DNA of 64,000 nucleotides from Acheta domesticus (taxonomy: Eukaryota > Arthropoda > Insecta > Orthoptera > Gryllidae). The stretch lies in the NCBI GenBank assembly GCA_031308135.1, contig JAHLJT010008446.1, positions 161,879,532 to 161,943,531 of the forward strand, written 5' to 3'. The translations under genes were made by a program, and so were the position numbers. How positions within the stretch are numbered: position 1 is the stretch's first letter; the number at the start of each line of letters is the position of its first letter. This document shows positions 55,521-64,000 of the stretch, piece by piece. The notes below the pieces were generated by a model. That model ran no database searches. It was given only the letters and a program-made list of their open reading frames with translations, and was not told the origin of the DNA.

Positions 55521-55719
55521 TGTAGAACCGATGAGTCTTTTCTCATGACATATCACATAAGCACGCAAATGCATTATATTTAAAACTAGAATAGTGTCTC
55601 TAATGTATCCGAATATTCATGTATATATTTCTTTCTAATGTATATATCTTATGCGGCTGCAGAGGGCCAATGGCCAAGCTAGAATAAATGAAAAAAAAAA
55701 AAAAAAAGAAATATTTGGT

Positions 55720-57920
55720 AAGTACTCCTATGTCATTTGGTGTATGGGAACTTTTTACCATTATTACCAGGGGTACCCTTTACATTTGTAAAGGTTGTAA
55801 GTTGCACCAAAGGATAGTGTCAAATCCGCGAATATAATACATCCGCGAATATCATAAATCCGCGAAAATAAAACATATTTTCGACCCACCAATAACATTC
55901 CCAAATAATGTCTTTCGAATTAGGGATCACATAATTCTCTAGTCAGAGGACGGCATTTTATCGACGAATGACCGAAAATCTAATTACAATTGTCAGTAGA
56001 ACTACTGATGAGTATTCAAAAGACAGCGTTTGAAAACTCCGGTCATTTCATCATTTCTATCTCTTGATTTGAAAAATGTGTTCTCAAGTTAATGTTGAAA
56101 TATCAGTTCCGGAACGCACAGACTTAAGAGAAATGCAATGGTGACCCTGAAGATTTGGTCGCAAAGCCAACAGCGATAACACACATTTTCCCTTCTTCCA
56201 GGCCTTCAACGCCTACTTGCGTATTAAATGTCACAGAAACGTGCGACCAAACATAAATGAATAATGAATTTGAGGTCATTGTGTTGATTAGACTTTCTTT
56301 GCATAATTGTCTCTGCGTGAACTACACTACATACGTGTATAAACTATCAATCAACATGGAGTTCATTTTAGAGCATTGCATTGTAGATAGTGGCATCCCG
56401 TTTCTACAATAAGACATTTTTTCATTATAATTTAAAGAATCAACTTTAATTTGTATATTACAATTTTTAAAATTTGCTGGATCCTTTAGACTCGCACTAT
56501 TAATCACATGTGAAAATATATTACCAATTCATTTTATAGTACTTTACTTAAATTATTTTATAAATACATTTAACTTGTTTGAAACCCCAACTCAAAATAG
56601 TTTAAAAATGTAATTGTTTATATGTGTTTACAATATTTATTAAAAATTCAAAGAATAAAAATTATAAATATGCAATGCAATATCACTGAAAATGTGGACA
56701 GATCCAATTACAGAATTGGCAATTTTCTATAAAATGTAAAAAAATATAAAAAAGAGCAAAATTAAATTATGCAACGATATTTTACAGAAGAGGATCCCTA
56801 TTTGTATTCCATAGATTATAGTGGAACTTCCCTAAGTTTTACAAAATTTGGAAACAATATTGACAATTACAATTTTGAAACGTTTTATGTCGTATGTGGT
56901 TCTTTAGTGATCTTTTATGGATTAGGGAAAACAGTGTTTGCGTAGGTTTGCTTATCTGGAAGAAGTGGGTGTAACACGATTTAATTCCAATGTCATGTGA
57001 AAAACATTGTGTGCATTGCTCGTCTTCCGAAAATAAAAATATCGTAACGTGCAAATACAAATAGTTTTACTTTAATTCCATTGGTTTGGATTGTAAATAA
57101 AACATAAATTACGTGTAAATCACACATATTGATGTGTGTATATTCCAAGTGAATACGCAATGGACTAAACTTGTAGTTTCTTGCTTTGCAAACAATCAGA
57201 TTTAAAAATATTTTATAAGAATCATACCTCGGTCCTTATTCTCACGTAAAATTACTCAAAGATGAGGTATCACATATGATATTTAATATTCTCGCTAAAG
57301 AACACCATGTAAAATGCAATCACTCTTACCTTATACTGACGTGAAATAATTCTGATTCACAAAATAAAAGATCAGACCTCATTCGTTTGCTTAGAGCTGC
57401 ACTTGCCAATAAAGTCTGCAGCTAAAAGCTTACATTGTGACTAAATGAACTGTAAATACTCTTATTTTGTTTATTATTTTACATATCAAATTATTTTTCA
57501 AAAAAATATAGTCATGTTCCGCAACAACGCAGTATTTTTGCATTTGGTCTTCTGAAAATCGAATGAAGAAGTAATTCACAACTGAAAGCTGCTATCTCGG
57601 AGACGTGTTTTGCAACTGACTCTGAAACGTATTTTTTAAAGTTGTTTATGTTTTATAATAAGTTAACTAGTTTAGGCAGGTTACTGTGACAAATTATTTA
57701 CATTGTATATTAAATATTACTATAATAAACGATGAAATGTAGATATGGAACCTATTACTCAGTGTCGAGTATTATTTATTGCAAAAAAAGCGTATTAAAA
57801 TTGTTTTGAAATGTGCGTTAACTAGGAAATTGCATGCCTTTTTTTATGTAATTAAATGTATATACTACAACTTATGTAAAACTGTTTGTTGCTTCAATAT
57901 TTACTTTCAAATATTTACCA
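55720..57920. other. AT-rich stretch, no gene recognised
   Basis: Only short frames. ATCCGCGAATAT(C/A)-type words repeat at 55828-55868 (three copies of TCCGCGAA). No transposon signals were found. Confidence 0.45.
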
Positions 57921-57929
57921 TAATAAAAC

Positions 57930-58110
57930 TCGCGATTGCCGCCATTTTGTAATGTTCACGATGAATAGTCCCGCCCCTCTGAAATAAAGCTAAAGCCGAT
58001 TGGTCAGCTCCATCCCATAGGGCGGGGCCAGGGGTATGGAAACGTAGGTGAAGTTCGGCTCAGGACATCGCCCATATTTTTTGAGACCGAGGGTACACAT
58101 TCTAGAGCCC
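57930..58110. promoter_or_regulatory. GC-box / CCAAT / YY1-like cluster, candidate promoter
   Basis: Within AT-rich DNA, GCCGCCATTTTG (57938-57949, YY1-like), CCCGCCCC (57970-57977), inverted CCAAT as ATTGG (57999-58003) and GGGCGGGGCC (58020-58029) cluster in 90 bases. These are recognised motifs of TATA-less promoters in animals. No coding exon is visible nearby, so the role is unproven. Confidence 0.35.
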
Positions 58111-58204
58111 TAATCAACTAGTTAATTGATACTAACTTACAATCAAATCCACCTTCAAATAACTTATTCAAATTATTCTCCATTTAAATACACTGTCAGA
58201 AATT

Positions 58205-58640
58205 ACATTAAATTTAATGTAGGTTAACGCACTATTTTACATTAAAGTTAATGCCCCGCGTACATTAAACGATGTTAGCGTACATTTACATTAAATTTAA
58301 TGTGTAAATTAAAATCAATGAAGATTTCATGTACTGCAGTAAATTAAATTTAATGTGCCGGGTACGTTAAAACGAGATTAATGTGTTTGTGCATTAACAT
58401 TAATGTTAAAATTAAAATCAATGTAGATTTAGTGAAGGACCACATTAAACTTAATGTACCTTGAAAAAGTAAACCGAGATTAATGTGATGTACATTAAAT
58501 TTGATGTTTAAATTAAAATCAATGTAGATTTAATATACATCAGTTAGTCAAACTTAATACACCTTATCCTACCTTACAGAGATATTAATATAAATCGACA
58601 TTAAATTTAATGTTTAAATTAAAATTCACGGAAATTTGAT
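58205..58640. repeat. ~105-bp imperfect tandem repeats
   Basis: Units start near 58286, 58391, 58493 and 58599 with ACATTAA(A/C)(T/A)TTAATGTTTAAA-like text and share ATTAAAATCAATG(T/A)AGATTT and CGAGATTAATGTG words. Divergence between units is marked. Confidence 0.75.
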
Positions 58641-58727
58641 AAATAATTATGGAATATATGGAACATAGATACTGTATGAATATACAGTATCTACGGACGT
58701 AAAGAATATATTATATATCACAGCGGG

Positions 58728-58862
58728 CAAAACATCATGCCTATGAACCTTCAACAACAACTGGATGCCGCTGTAGCTCAGTGGTGAGAGCAACTACTCG
58801 TCAACCATGAATCCCGGGTTCGAATACCGGCAGGGGTGACAATTCGTTGAACAAATTTAATT
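58728..58862 (+). repeat. tRNA-like module A
   Basis: 58767-58839: GCCGCTGTAGCTCAGTGGTG followed by AGAGC gives a perfect D stem (GCTC/GAGC) and A box. CCCGGGTTCGAATACCGG gives a B box with one extra base. The acceptor-like ends pair with one mismatch and one wobble, but no anticodon stem forms. It is a tRNA-derived module, not a functional tRNA. Flanked by a CATGCCTATGAAC leader and GTGACAATTCGTTGAA trailer shared with module B. Confidence 0.7.
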
Positions 58863-58979
58863 ATTAAAATACATTAGCTAGTCAGTAACAAAGTTAGAAC
58901 TTAGTATTCTTTACGTTCTCGGCACATATTTCCGAGAGTAAACGCGTTCAGAAAGGTGACAATTGCATATATCCCCATA

Positions 58980-59112
58980 GGCAATACATCAAGCCTAAGA
59001 ACTTGTTCAAAGAATTAGTGGTCTCGGCAGGATAGTGTTTAGAGCAACTGGGTGTAAACCAGGAGACCCGGGTTCAAAACCCGGTCGGTGTGACAATTCT
59101 TTGAAAATTTAA
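58980..59112 (+). repeat. tRNA-like module B
   Basis: 59020-59094: GGTCTCGGCAGGATAGTGTT starts a diverged A box, and CCGGGTTCAAAACCCGG forms a perfect T arm (5-bp stem, 7-base loop). A leader (CAAGCCTAAGAAC) and trailer (GTGACAATTCTTTGAA) match module A, so the two are diverged tandem duplicates of one leader-tRNA-trailer unit. Confidence 0.7.
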
Positions 59113-59276
59113 ATGTTGAAGTTAATGTACATGTGCAGTAAATTTAATGTAAAAGTACATTACATTTAATCCACACGTACTTTAAAGTTATTGTACTGTA
59201 AATTTCATTTACGTACATGATACTTACTTTAATGTACTTTTACATTAAAAGTAATGCAGAAATTTCTGACAGTGTA

Positions 59277-59865
59277 CCTTTATTGTAATCCATTTCTACT
59301 TGATTATTAGCTACACCTTGACCTGACATAACATAAAATAAAATATGATGAAATTTTATACTCTCAACAAGATAATCTTACTGACGGCGGTATATAAACT
59401 GATAACAAAATCAAGTCACATAAATCGTGTATTATCCATTACAGAACATATTCCTCTGAAAGGACTAAAACACCGCCAAATTCTTTGGGTTTCAAAATCA
59501 TAACTATTACTACCCTGACACTATTCATTTACATAATTCATAATAGGGTATATACATAATTCATATAGGGTAATCCTAGTCTATTATTATATTTCAAAGT
59601 CTAATTATATTAATAACCAAATAAATAATAATTTATTTATTCCACCAAAATTAATTAAAATTATCATGAATAATAACAATTAACTTCTAATCAACAATAT
59701 TCACTTGCATTTCACATCTAATCGCGGCAGCTGGCACGCATTTCACCAATACTCCAAGAAATACCATATCCAAATCAACTTGATGCAATGAATGGTGGTA
59801 TGTAATGAACATGTAAAGAATGCATAAAAGCAAAAGCACAATGTTCTTGTGGATGTATAATGAAT
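59277..59865. other. AT-rich stretch, no gene seen
   Basis: A 19-base duplication (ATAGGGTATATACATAATTC then ATATAGGGTAAT) occurs near 59543-59575. Nothing else recognisable. Confidence 0.45.
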
Positions 59866-59869
59866 AAAT

Positions 59870-60990
59870 AGTATTTGAAAAATCATATGAAAAGTGTTAT
59901 ACACACTCAGAAGATTAGTTTATCAAAGGTATTGTTTAAAAAATCGACTAAATATCTCTTATCATCATATGGTGATAGAGCAATTTTTATAGTTTTTATT
60001 GAACATAGTTTATATTCTTTTGACGTAATATTATACATATTTTCATACGTCTCCACATCATTGAATAATGTGTGTTTATACATATCGAATTTCATTTTCT
60101 CAATATTTTGTTTTCTAATACCCTTACATATCGTTTATTCATTATAATATGTTTTAAATGCATACATTTTTTATCTTAATCCTACAAATTCTTGAATTGG
60201 TATACCTAACTATTCATCTTCAAATTTGCCTGATATTTTATTGTTTGTTTGAGGTATAGATTCCAAAAGATACCAGAAGTATCAAAATGTTCAATATTTT
60301 ATTTTATATCATTATAAATATTATCAGTTTGAACATAGATGATAAATGAATCAGTATCAGTTACTAGACGTTTAATATGATCTTCATATTTCGGTTTTAG
60401 AACATCATAATAAAATTTATACATTAATAATTTTGATAATTCAAGTACTACGAATCCACCATAAATAAGTTTATTTAATACCGTTTTTCCTTTCTTCTAT
60501 ATAATAATACATGAGCTTCATCAATAATGGTTATCATATCATATTCTTGATATTTTCGAAATTGTTTATAGTTAGAAGTTTTACACATCTTTTTTGTACG
60601 TTTTCCATTTGTTTACCATATTCAGCATTATTCATTAGCTTAAAGAAATGATTTTCGAAATCATTATTTGCTTGTTGTCTCAAAGCTGTATTTTTATCAA
60701 TATACGGTTTTAAGTATTCTTTTTGATCATACGTGATACAACTTGATGAATTTTATTGACAATAATACCTTGTTGTATAATATATTTTAACACTCTATAA
60801 TCAATAACAAAATTCATTTTCTCTTTGAATGTATTCACAAGTTTCATATCTTTTGATACATTTCCTATTCCTGTTTTTATAATAGATATAAATCTTCATA
60901 ATCTCCAAAATGTTTACATTTAAAATGTTCATTTACTTTTTTTTAAATTTTAAATCTCCTCGTTTATTATTTAAAACATCTCCAACCTGC
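59870..60990 (-). pseudogene. Polinton/Maverick-type family B DNA polymerase, degenerate
   Basis: A protein-primed family B polymerase would copy the element DNA. Minus-strand pieces in order: FKEKMNFVIDYRVLKYIIQQ (about 60800), YDQKEYLKPYIDKNTALRQQ, ANNDFENHFFKLMNNAEYGK then QMENVQK (motif B, about 60625-60680), LIYGGFVVLELSKLLMYKFY and RLVTDTDSFIIYVQTDN (motif C, D-T-D-S at about 60347-60358), and KIALSPYDDKRYLVDF near 59945-59995 at the C-terminus. Frameshifts and stops separate blocks; the exonuclease and terminal-protein regions are missing. This block layout is that of Polintons and related virus-like elements. Confidence 0.85.
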
Positions 60991-61019
60991 TTCGTGAAGT
61001 GTTAATTCTTGTTGTAATA

Positions 61020-61850
61020 ATTATCAACCCCTTCATATGGATAATACTCTTGTTTTAACACTTAATGTATATCTTTTTACTTTCTCGCCTTACGAAGACT
61101 TCGTAAGAAGAGAAAGTTATGTAATCGTGCGCCGGAAAACGGGGAATTTTCGTCAGAAAATCTCTTATAGCAGGGGTCTGGTGACAAAAAAGTGGATAAA
61201 ACCTGTTCCTAAATTTAGAAAAAAAATCCTCTACCTCGTGGTGTAGTCAAAATCCATGATTTGTTGCTTCTTCATACTTCAAAATCGATTGACGGCATTC
61301 CGTCCGTCTGTCCGTCTGTGGTCAACGCTAGCGCCTAAACCGTTCGGTCGATTTTCTTCAAAATTGATATTCTCCGATTGTTTTTACTCGTCTCAAGACC
61401 TCTTGAATTTGAAACCGATATCTTAGTATTTGAGGATACTTTACATGAAGTCCATTTTGAGATTTTCTAAATTAAAAAAAGTGGCTCCAAATTTTTTGAT
61501 TATATTTTCTTGTTGAATAGTGCAAAGAACGTTAAAGGGAATGACGTACGCATCATTTTCGTTGATAGGCCCTATTTTTCGAAAATTGCAAAAAACTATT
61601 TAAAACCTGCAAAATTGAAGATAGAGATTTTCGCCTCAGACAAAGTCGGTTGTACAAAATTAGCACTTCAAATAAGGTCATGTACCATTTTTTGGAAAAA
61701 CGGATAGTTTTTGCGTAAATTGCGATTCAAATTTACAAAAAAATTTTTCTCAGAAACCGCTCCAATTTTTTTCTTTACATTTTCTGCACGTGTGTAAGAA
61801 GGGAAGGTAATAAATAAACTAGTGGTGCTATAGAATGGCACATAGTTTCT
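61020..61850 (+). repeat. Modular repeat family copy, head to tail
   Basis: A perfect hairpin ACTTTCTCGCCTTACGAAG / CTTCGTAAG..GAGAAAGT (61079-61117) is followed by TATGTAATCGTGCGCCGGAA, CCTCGTGGTGTAGTCAAAAT, GTCCGTCTGTCCGTCTGTGG, CGCTAGCGCCTAAACCGTTC, body text with GGCTCCAAATTTTTTGA, and the tail CTAGTGGTGCTATAGAATGG at about 61820. This is the most complete single-orientation copy in the window and defines the unit. It lies next to the polymerase remnant. Confidence 0.82.
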
Positions 61851-62990
61851 CGCAGCAGTTATTTTCCAAATGCCGATCATCCGATAAATTATGTGGAGTA
61901 AGCAGTTCACCGCTGCCTTTCTTGGTCATGTGTTTTGAAAGACATGTTTTTCGCATGTTGACAATTACCGGCTTCCTAATGTTAGAACTGATACAATTAC
62001 GTTTTGACTAAAATATAAGCAGATGCTCCGCATGTGGGTCCCGTAGCGCCGTTAGTTAAGGCACCTTCGGGTTAAGATCTTCAATAAGGAAGGTGCCGAT
62101 TTCGATCCCCCGAGGGGGATTTTAATTTGATGAATGTAATGTTGCAGGAAAAAACATAGAAGAGTGTAGATACTTTATTGAAAATCATTTGAAGTACTTC
62201 TACTCAAGAATAGAATCAATGCAGATAAATGGACAGGACTTGTCTGTGTTTTCCCTAACTGCGTCTTTTAAACAATTTTTCAACTCTGTTATTCGATTTC
62301 TGAAGCATATGACATATCAAATAAACAGTTGTCTAGTATATATCTGTATGAACCAATTTAAGTAAAATTATGAGCATTTTAACGCTAAATTTTAATACAA
62401 TGTAACCAGAAGGTATGCGATAAACTTACAATCCCTAACGGATTAGAAATTTGTCTGAATTTCTAGGCTTACGAATACTTCGTAATGCGGTTTATCGCTG
62501 CCTATCTTGGTCATGTTTTTCGCATGTTGAATATTACCGGCTCCTAATTTAAAAAAATTGATAGAATTACGTTTTGACTAAAATATAAGTAATTGCGATA
62601 AATGTCGTGGAAATGTCTGTATATATTTGTACACATTTTTAAGTTTTAACAATTTTTGATATCTCTTCTTATATTTGTAAAGCGTATTACCATCGTATCA
62701 ATTATTTCTTTGTCATGCATTTACCATTTTCTAGGTCGGTTCTATTCTTTTATGGCTCTGTTCGACAGAGGTGGTGTTGGTGTTGCGTAGTGGTATAAGT
62801 GCCGGTTCGTTGAATTTGTGTTTCGTTTGTTGGGTCTCGGTACCGAAATGGTTTGCTGGTATAGTACACTTTTGCTTGTTTATTCAGTAGTGGAATAGCA
62901 ATAAGGACCGTATAGAAGCAGAGCGAGAAAGTATGTGCGTTGGAAGCACCACTAGTATATTACACAGATTCTTAATTTTTTAATAATGAA
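61851..62990. repeat. AT-rich stretch with two tRNA-like SINE heads
   Basis: 62030-62125: GTCCCGTAGCGCCGTTAGTT with AAGGCACC, then GCCGATTTCGATCCCCCGAG and GGGGGATTTTAATTTGATGA, a tRNA-derived SINE head and tail. 62775-62850: GGTGTTGCGTAGTGGTATAA with GTGCCGGTTCG, another A-box-like head. A repeated CATGTTTTTCGCATGTTGA(C/A)(A)ATTACCGGCT segment occurs at 61942-61975 and 62511-62543, followed by the shared words GATA(C/G)AATTACGTTTTGACTA. Confidence 0.55.
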
Positions 62991-63405
62991 TTGGTTTAGG
63001 AACTTTATACATATTTTACTTGATGCATTAGCATTTAATATACCATTTTCATCAATAGGTTGAAATTTCACATGATCTATGGCTTGTTTAGTTTATAATG
63101 AGCACAATATGTATTATTTACTTCAGCTAACTTTCAACATCTTGATCTAAACTTGTATTTAAAAATCTACATGTATGAATAAATCTAAATTCAATAATAT
63201 CATCCATAAGACAGGCTTTCGGTATTACTTGTTTTTATTGACCACAGAATATTTTTGCCCCAAGTTTTAATATCGTTTTTTTACATTTATTACATATCCA
63301 CATACGACATGGAGTTGGTGATTGACCTACAACTACTTTTTTAGAGAATGTTAAATGTGTTTCTGGTGTACTCTTTAGTTCTGTATAATCTTCACTAGGT
63401 TTCAT
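62991..63405 (-). pseudogene. Unassigned Cys-rich fragment, possibly Polinton-related
   Basis: Minus-strand sequence reads VVVGQSPTPCRMWICNKCKK, then ILKLGAKIFCGQ, a stop, and CLMDDIIEFRFIHTCRFLNT with SLDQDVES. The C-x-x-C pairs suggest a zinc ribbon, and the R-F-x-x-T-x-R-F-L-x-T-S-L-D segment resembles a strand of Polinton-type polymerase upstream of the palm. The two parts may not belong together. Stops and shifts show decay. Confidence 0.3.
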
Positions 63406-63410
63406 TAGGC

Positions 63411-63530
63411 TTCACTCGTCCTCTATTTGTCTTGAAGAACTCAGCCGAAAGGTTAAGAACTCGGCTTCGCTCCGCCTCGCAGTTAACCTTCCGGCATCGT
63501 CTGTAAAGACTCTTTTAGAGGACTCGTGAC
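63411..63530. repeat. Foldback sequence
   Basis: TCACTCGTCCTCTATTTGTC at the left and TTTTAGAGGACTCGTGAC at the right are complementary, and CCGAAAGGTTAA pairs with TTAACCTTCCGG inside. The loop region is GC-rich (CTCGGCTTCGCTCCGCCTCG). Arms are about 45 bases with small indels. Confidence 0.75.
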
Positions 63531-63539
63531 ATAAATAAC

Positions 63540-64000
63540 TATTATTACAGAATATATGTAGCAGTTTATTACTTTCAAATCTTCTCCAGACTGTTATTTA
63601 ATTTTTTTAATTATAAGTATTTTCAGGTTTTACGAAGTTCAGTTTACACTCTACATTGTATTGTTGGCTTATTATAAACTTAATACTAATAAGTTAATTC
63701 TAAAATTACGTTTTTGGGGCAGAAATCGTTTATGGGGAGACCTCATAGGAGTTACGTTTCGGAAAAATTTGTAAGAAGGTATAGAAGGGGAAATTATTTT
63801 TAATACGGGTACCATGAGTGTAATTTCTGACTAACCTGAAGGGACGTATTCTGGTGATTTGAGGTAGTAAGTACTATGGTAAATCTGTGTGGAAAGATAC
63901 GTGATGTTGTTTTCTATAGTTTCCAGTTGGATTTCATTGTGCAACTTTTGGTTCGAATAAATAATGGTGCTTTGTAATTGCACGGAGGAACTGGTTTTGA
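63540..64000. other. AT-rich stretch, no gene seen
   Basis: No frames or motifs recognised up to the window edge. Confidence 0.45.

Larger units (their letters stand above)
50765..55719 (+). mobile_element. Full-length jockey-like LINE with 13-bp target-site duplication
   Basis: AGAAATATTTGGT at 50765-50777 is repeated at 55707-55719. Between them lie a GC-rich 5' UTR (50778-51082), ORF1 (51083-52465), ORF2 (from about 52557 to 55520), a short 3' UTR with AATAAA at about 55683 and a poly-A run (55691-55707). The perfect long duplication and intact ORF1 point to a young insertion. ORF2 is disabled by a 415-bp insert (53206-53620), a frameshift near 53800 and an internal deletion near 55085. 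Confidence 0.96.
58189..59276. mobile_element. 1.09-kb TIR element with internal tandem repeats and two tRNA-like modules
   Basis: TACACTGTCAGAAATT at 58189-58204 is exactly inverted at 59261-59276. If TA is the target duplication, the TIR proper is CACTGTCAGAAATT. The left half (58205-58620) is built of ~105-bp imperfect tandem units, each containing ACATTAAATTTAATGT-like palindromes and AAATTAAAATCAATG. The right half holds two tRNA-like modules at 58767-58839 and 59020-59094 and a hairpin at 58667-58692. There is no ORF. Confidence 0.85.

Noticed and set aside
58767..59094. Two functional tRNA genes
   Set aside because: Module A lacks an anticodon stem and has an extra base in the B box; module B has a diverged A box. 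Both lie inside a TIR element.

Overview
The window looks like transposon-dense, AT-rich, non-coding insect DNA. The evidence for an insect is a nuclear copy of mitochondrial rRNA sequence in the insect gene order (16S, tRNA-Val, 12S, all on one strand), arthropod-type non-LTR elements (I-like, jockey-like), a Penelope-like element, a mariner, a Tc1-like remnant and tRNA-derived SINE heads. The element mix would fit a large-genome polyneopteran such as a phasmid or cockroach, but that is a guess. I found no convincing host protein-coding gene. Almost everything recognisable is mobile or mobile-derived and most of it is broken. A 100-base run of N at 5120-5219 is an assembly gap.

Layout. 1-5119: AT-rich DNA with a ~200-bp inverted repeat pair, a transposon ORF scrap and a GC-rich block of three ~111-bp tandem repeats. 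5221-11120: nearly complete, decayed I-like LINE on the minus strand, next to the integrase end and 3' LTR of a Ty3/gypsy element (11120-12669). 12700-14870: frameshifted jockey-type LINE (+). 14885-18540: degenerate Penelope-like element split by a 1.6-kb insertion and by a 459-bp TA-flanked MITE. 19682-21494: element with inverted ends and a decayed cellular-type ORF. 21500-22790: Tc1-like remnant. 24055-26271: transposon with ~480-bp inverted ends enclosing two spliced exons of a tyrosine-recombinase N-terminal domain. 31610-33255: pieces resembling Polinton or large-DNA-element cargo, including a matrix-metalloproteinase/hemopexin pseudogene. 33340-34822: NUMT with an intact tRNA-Val. 36800-39170: mariner with a jockey fragment inserted in its 3' end. 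39760-48880: field of a modular inverted-repeat family and duplicated AT-rich DNA with SINE heads. 50778-55706: full-length jockey-like LINE with a 13-bp target-site duplication, itself hit by a 415-bp retroposed insert. 58189-59276: TIR element with internal tandem repeats and two tRNA-like modules. 59870-60990: Polinton-type DNA polymerase B remnant. 61020-64000: more of the modular family, SINE heads and a foldback.

The genes do not form a pathway; the story is nested insertion. Relative order can be read in several places: MITE into Penelope element, jockey fragment into mariner, retroposed insert into jockey. The parts most worth a second look are the long-TIR element with tyrosine-recombinase exons, the metalloproteinase/Polinton-like block, the retroposed insert with three ecdysone-receptor-like palindromes, and the TIR element built from tandem repeats and tRNA-like modules.
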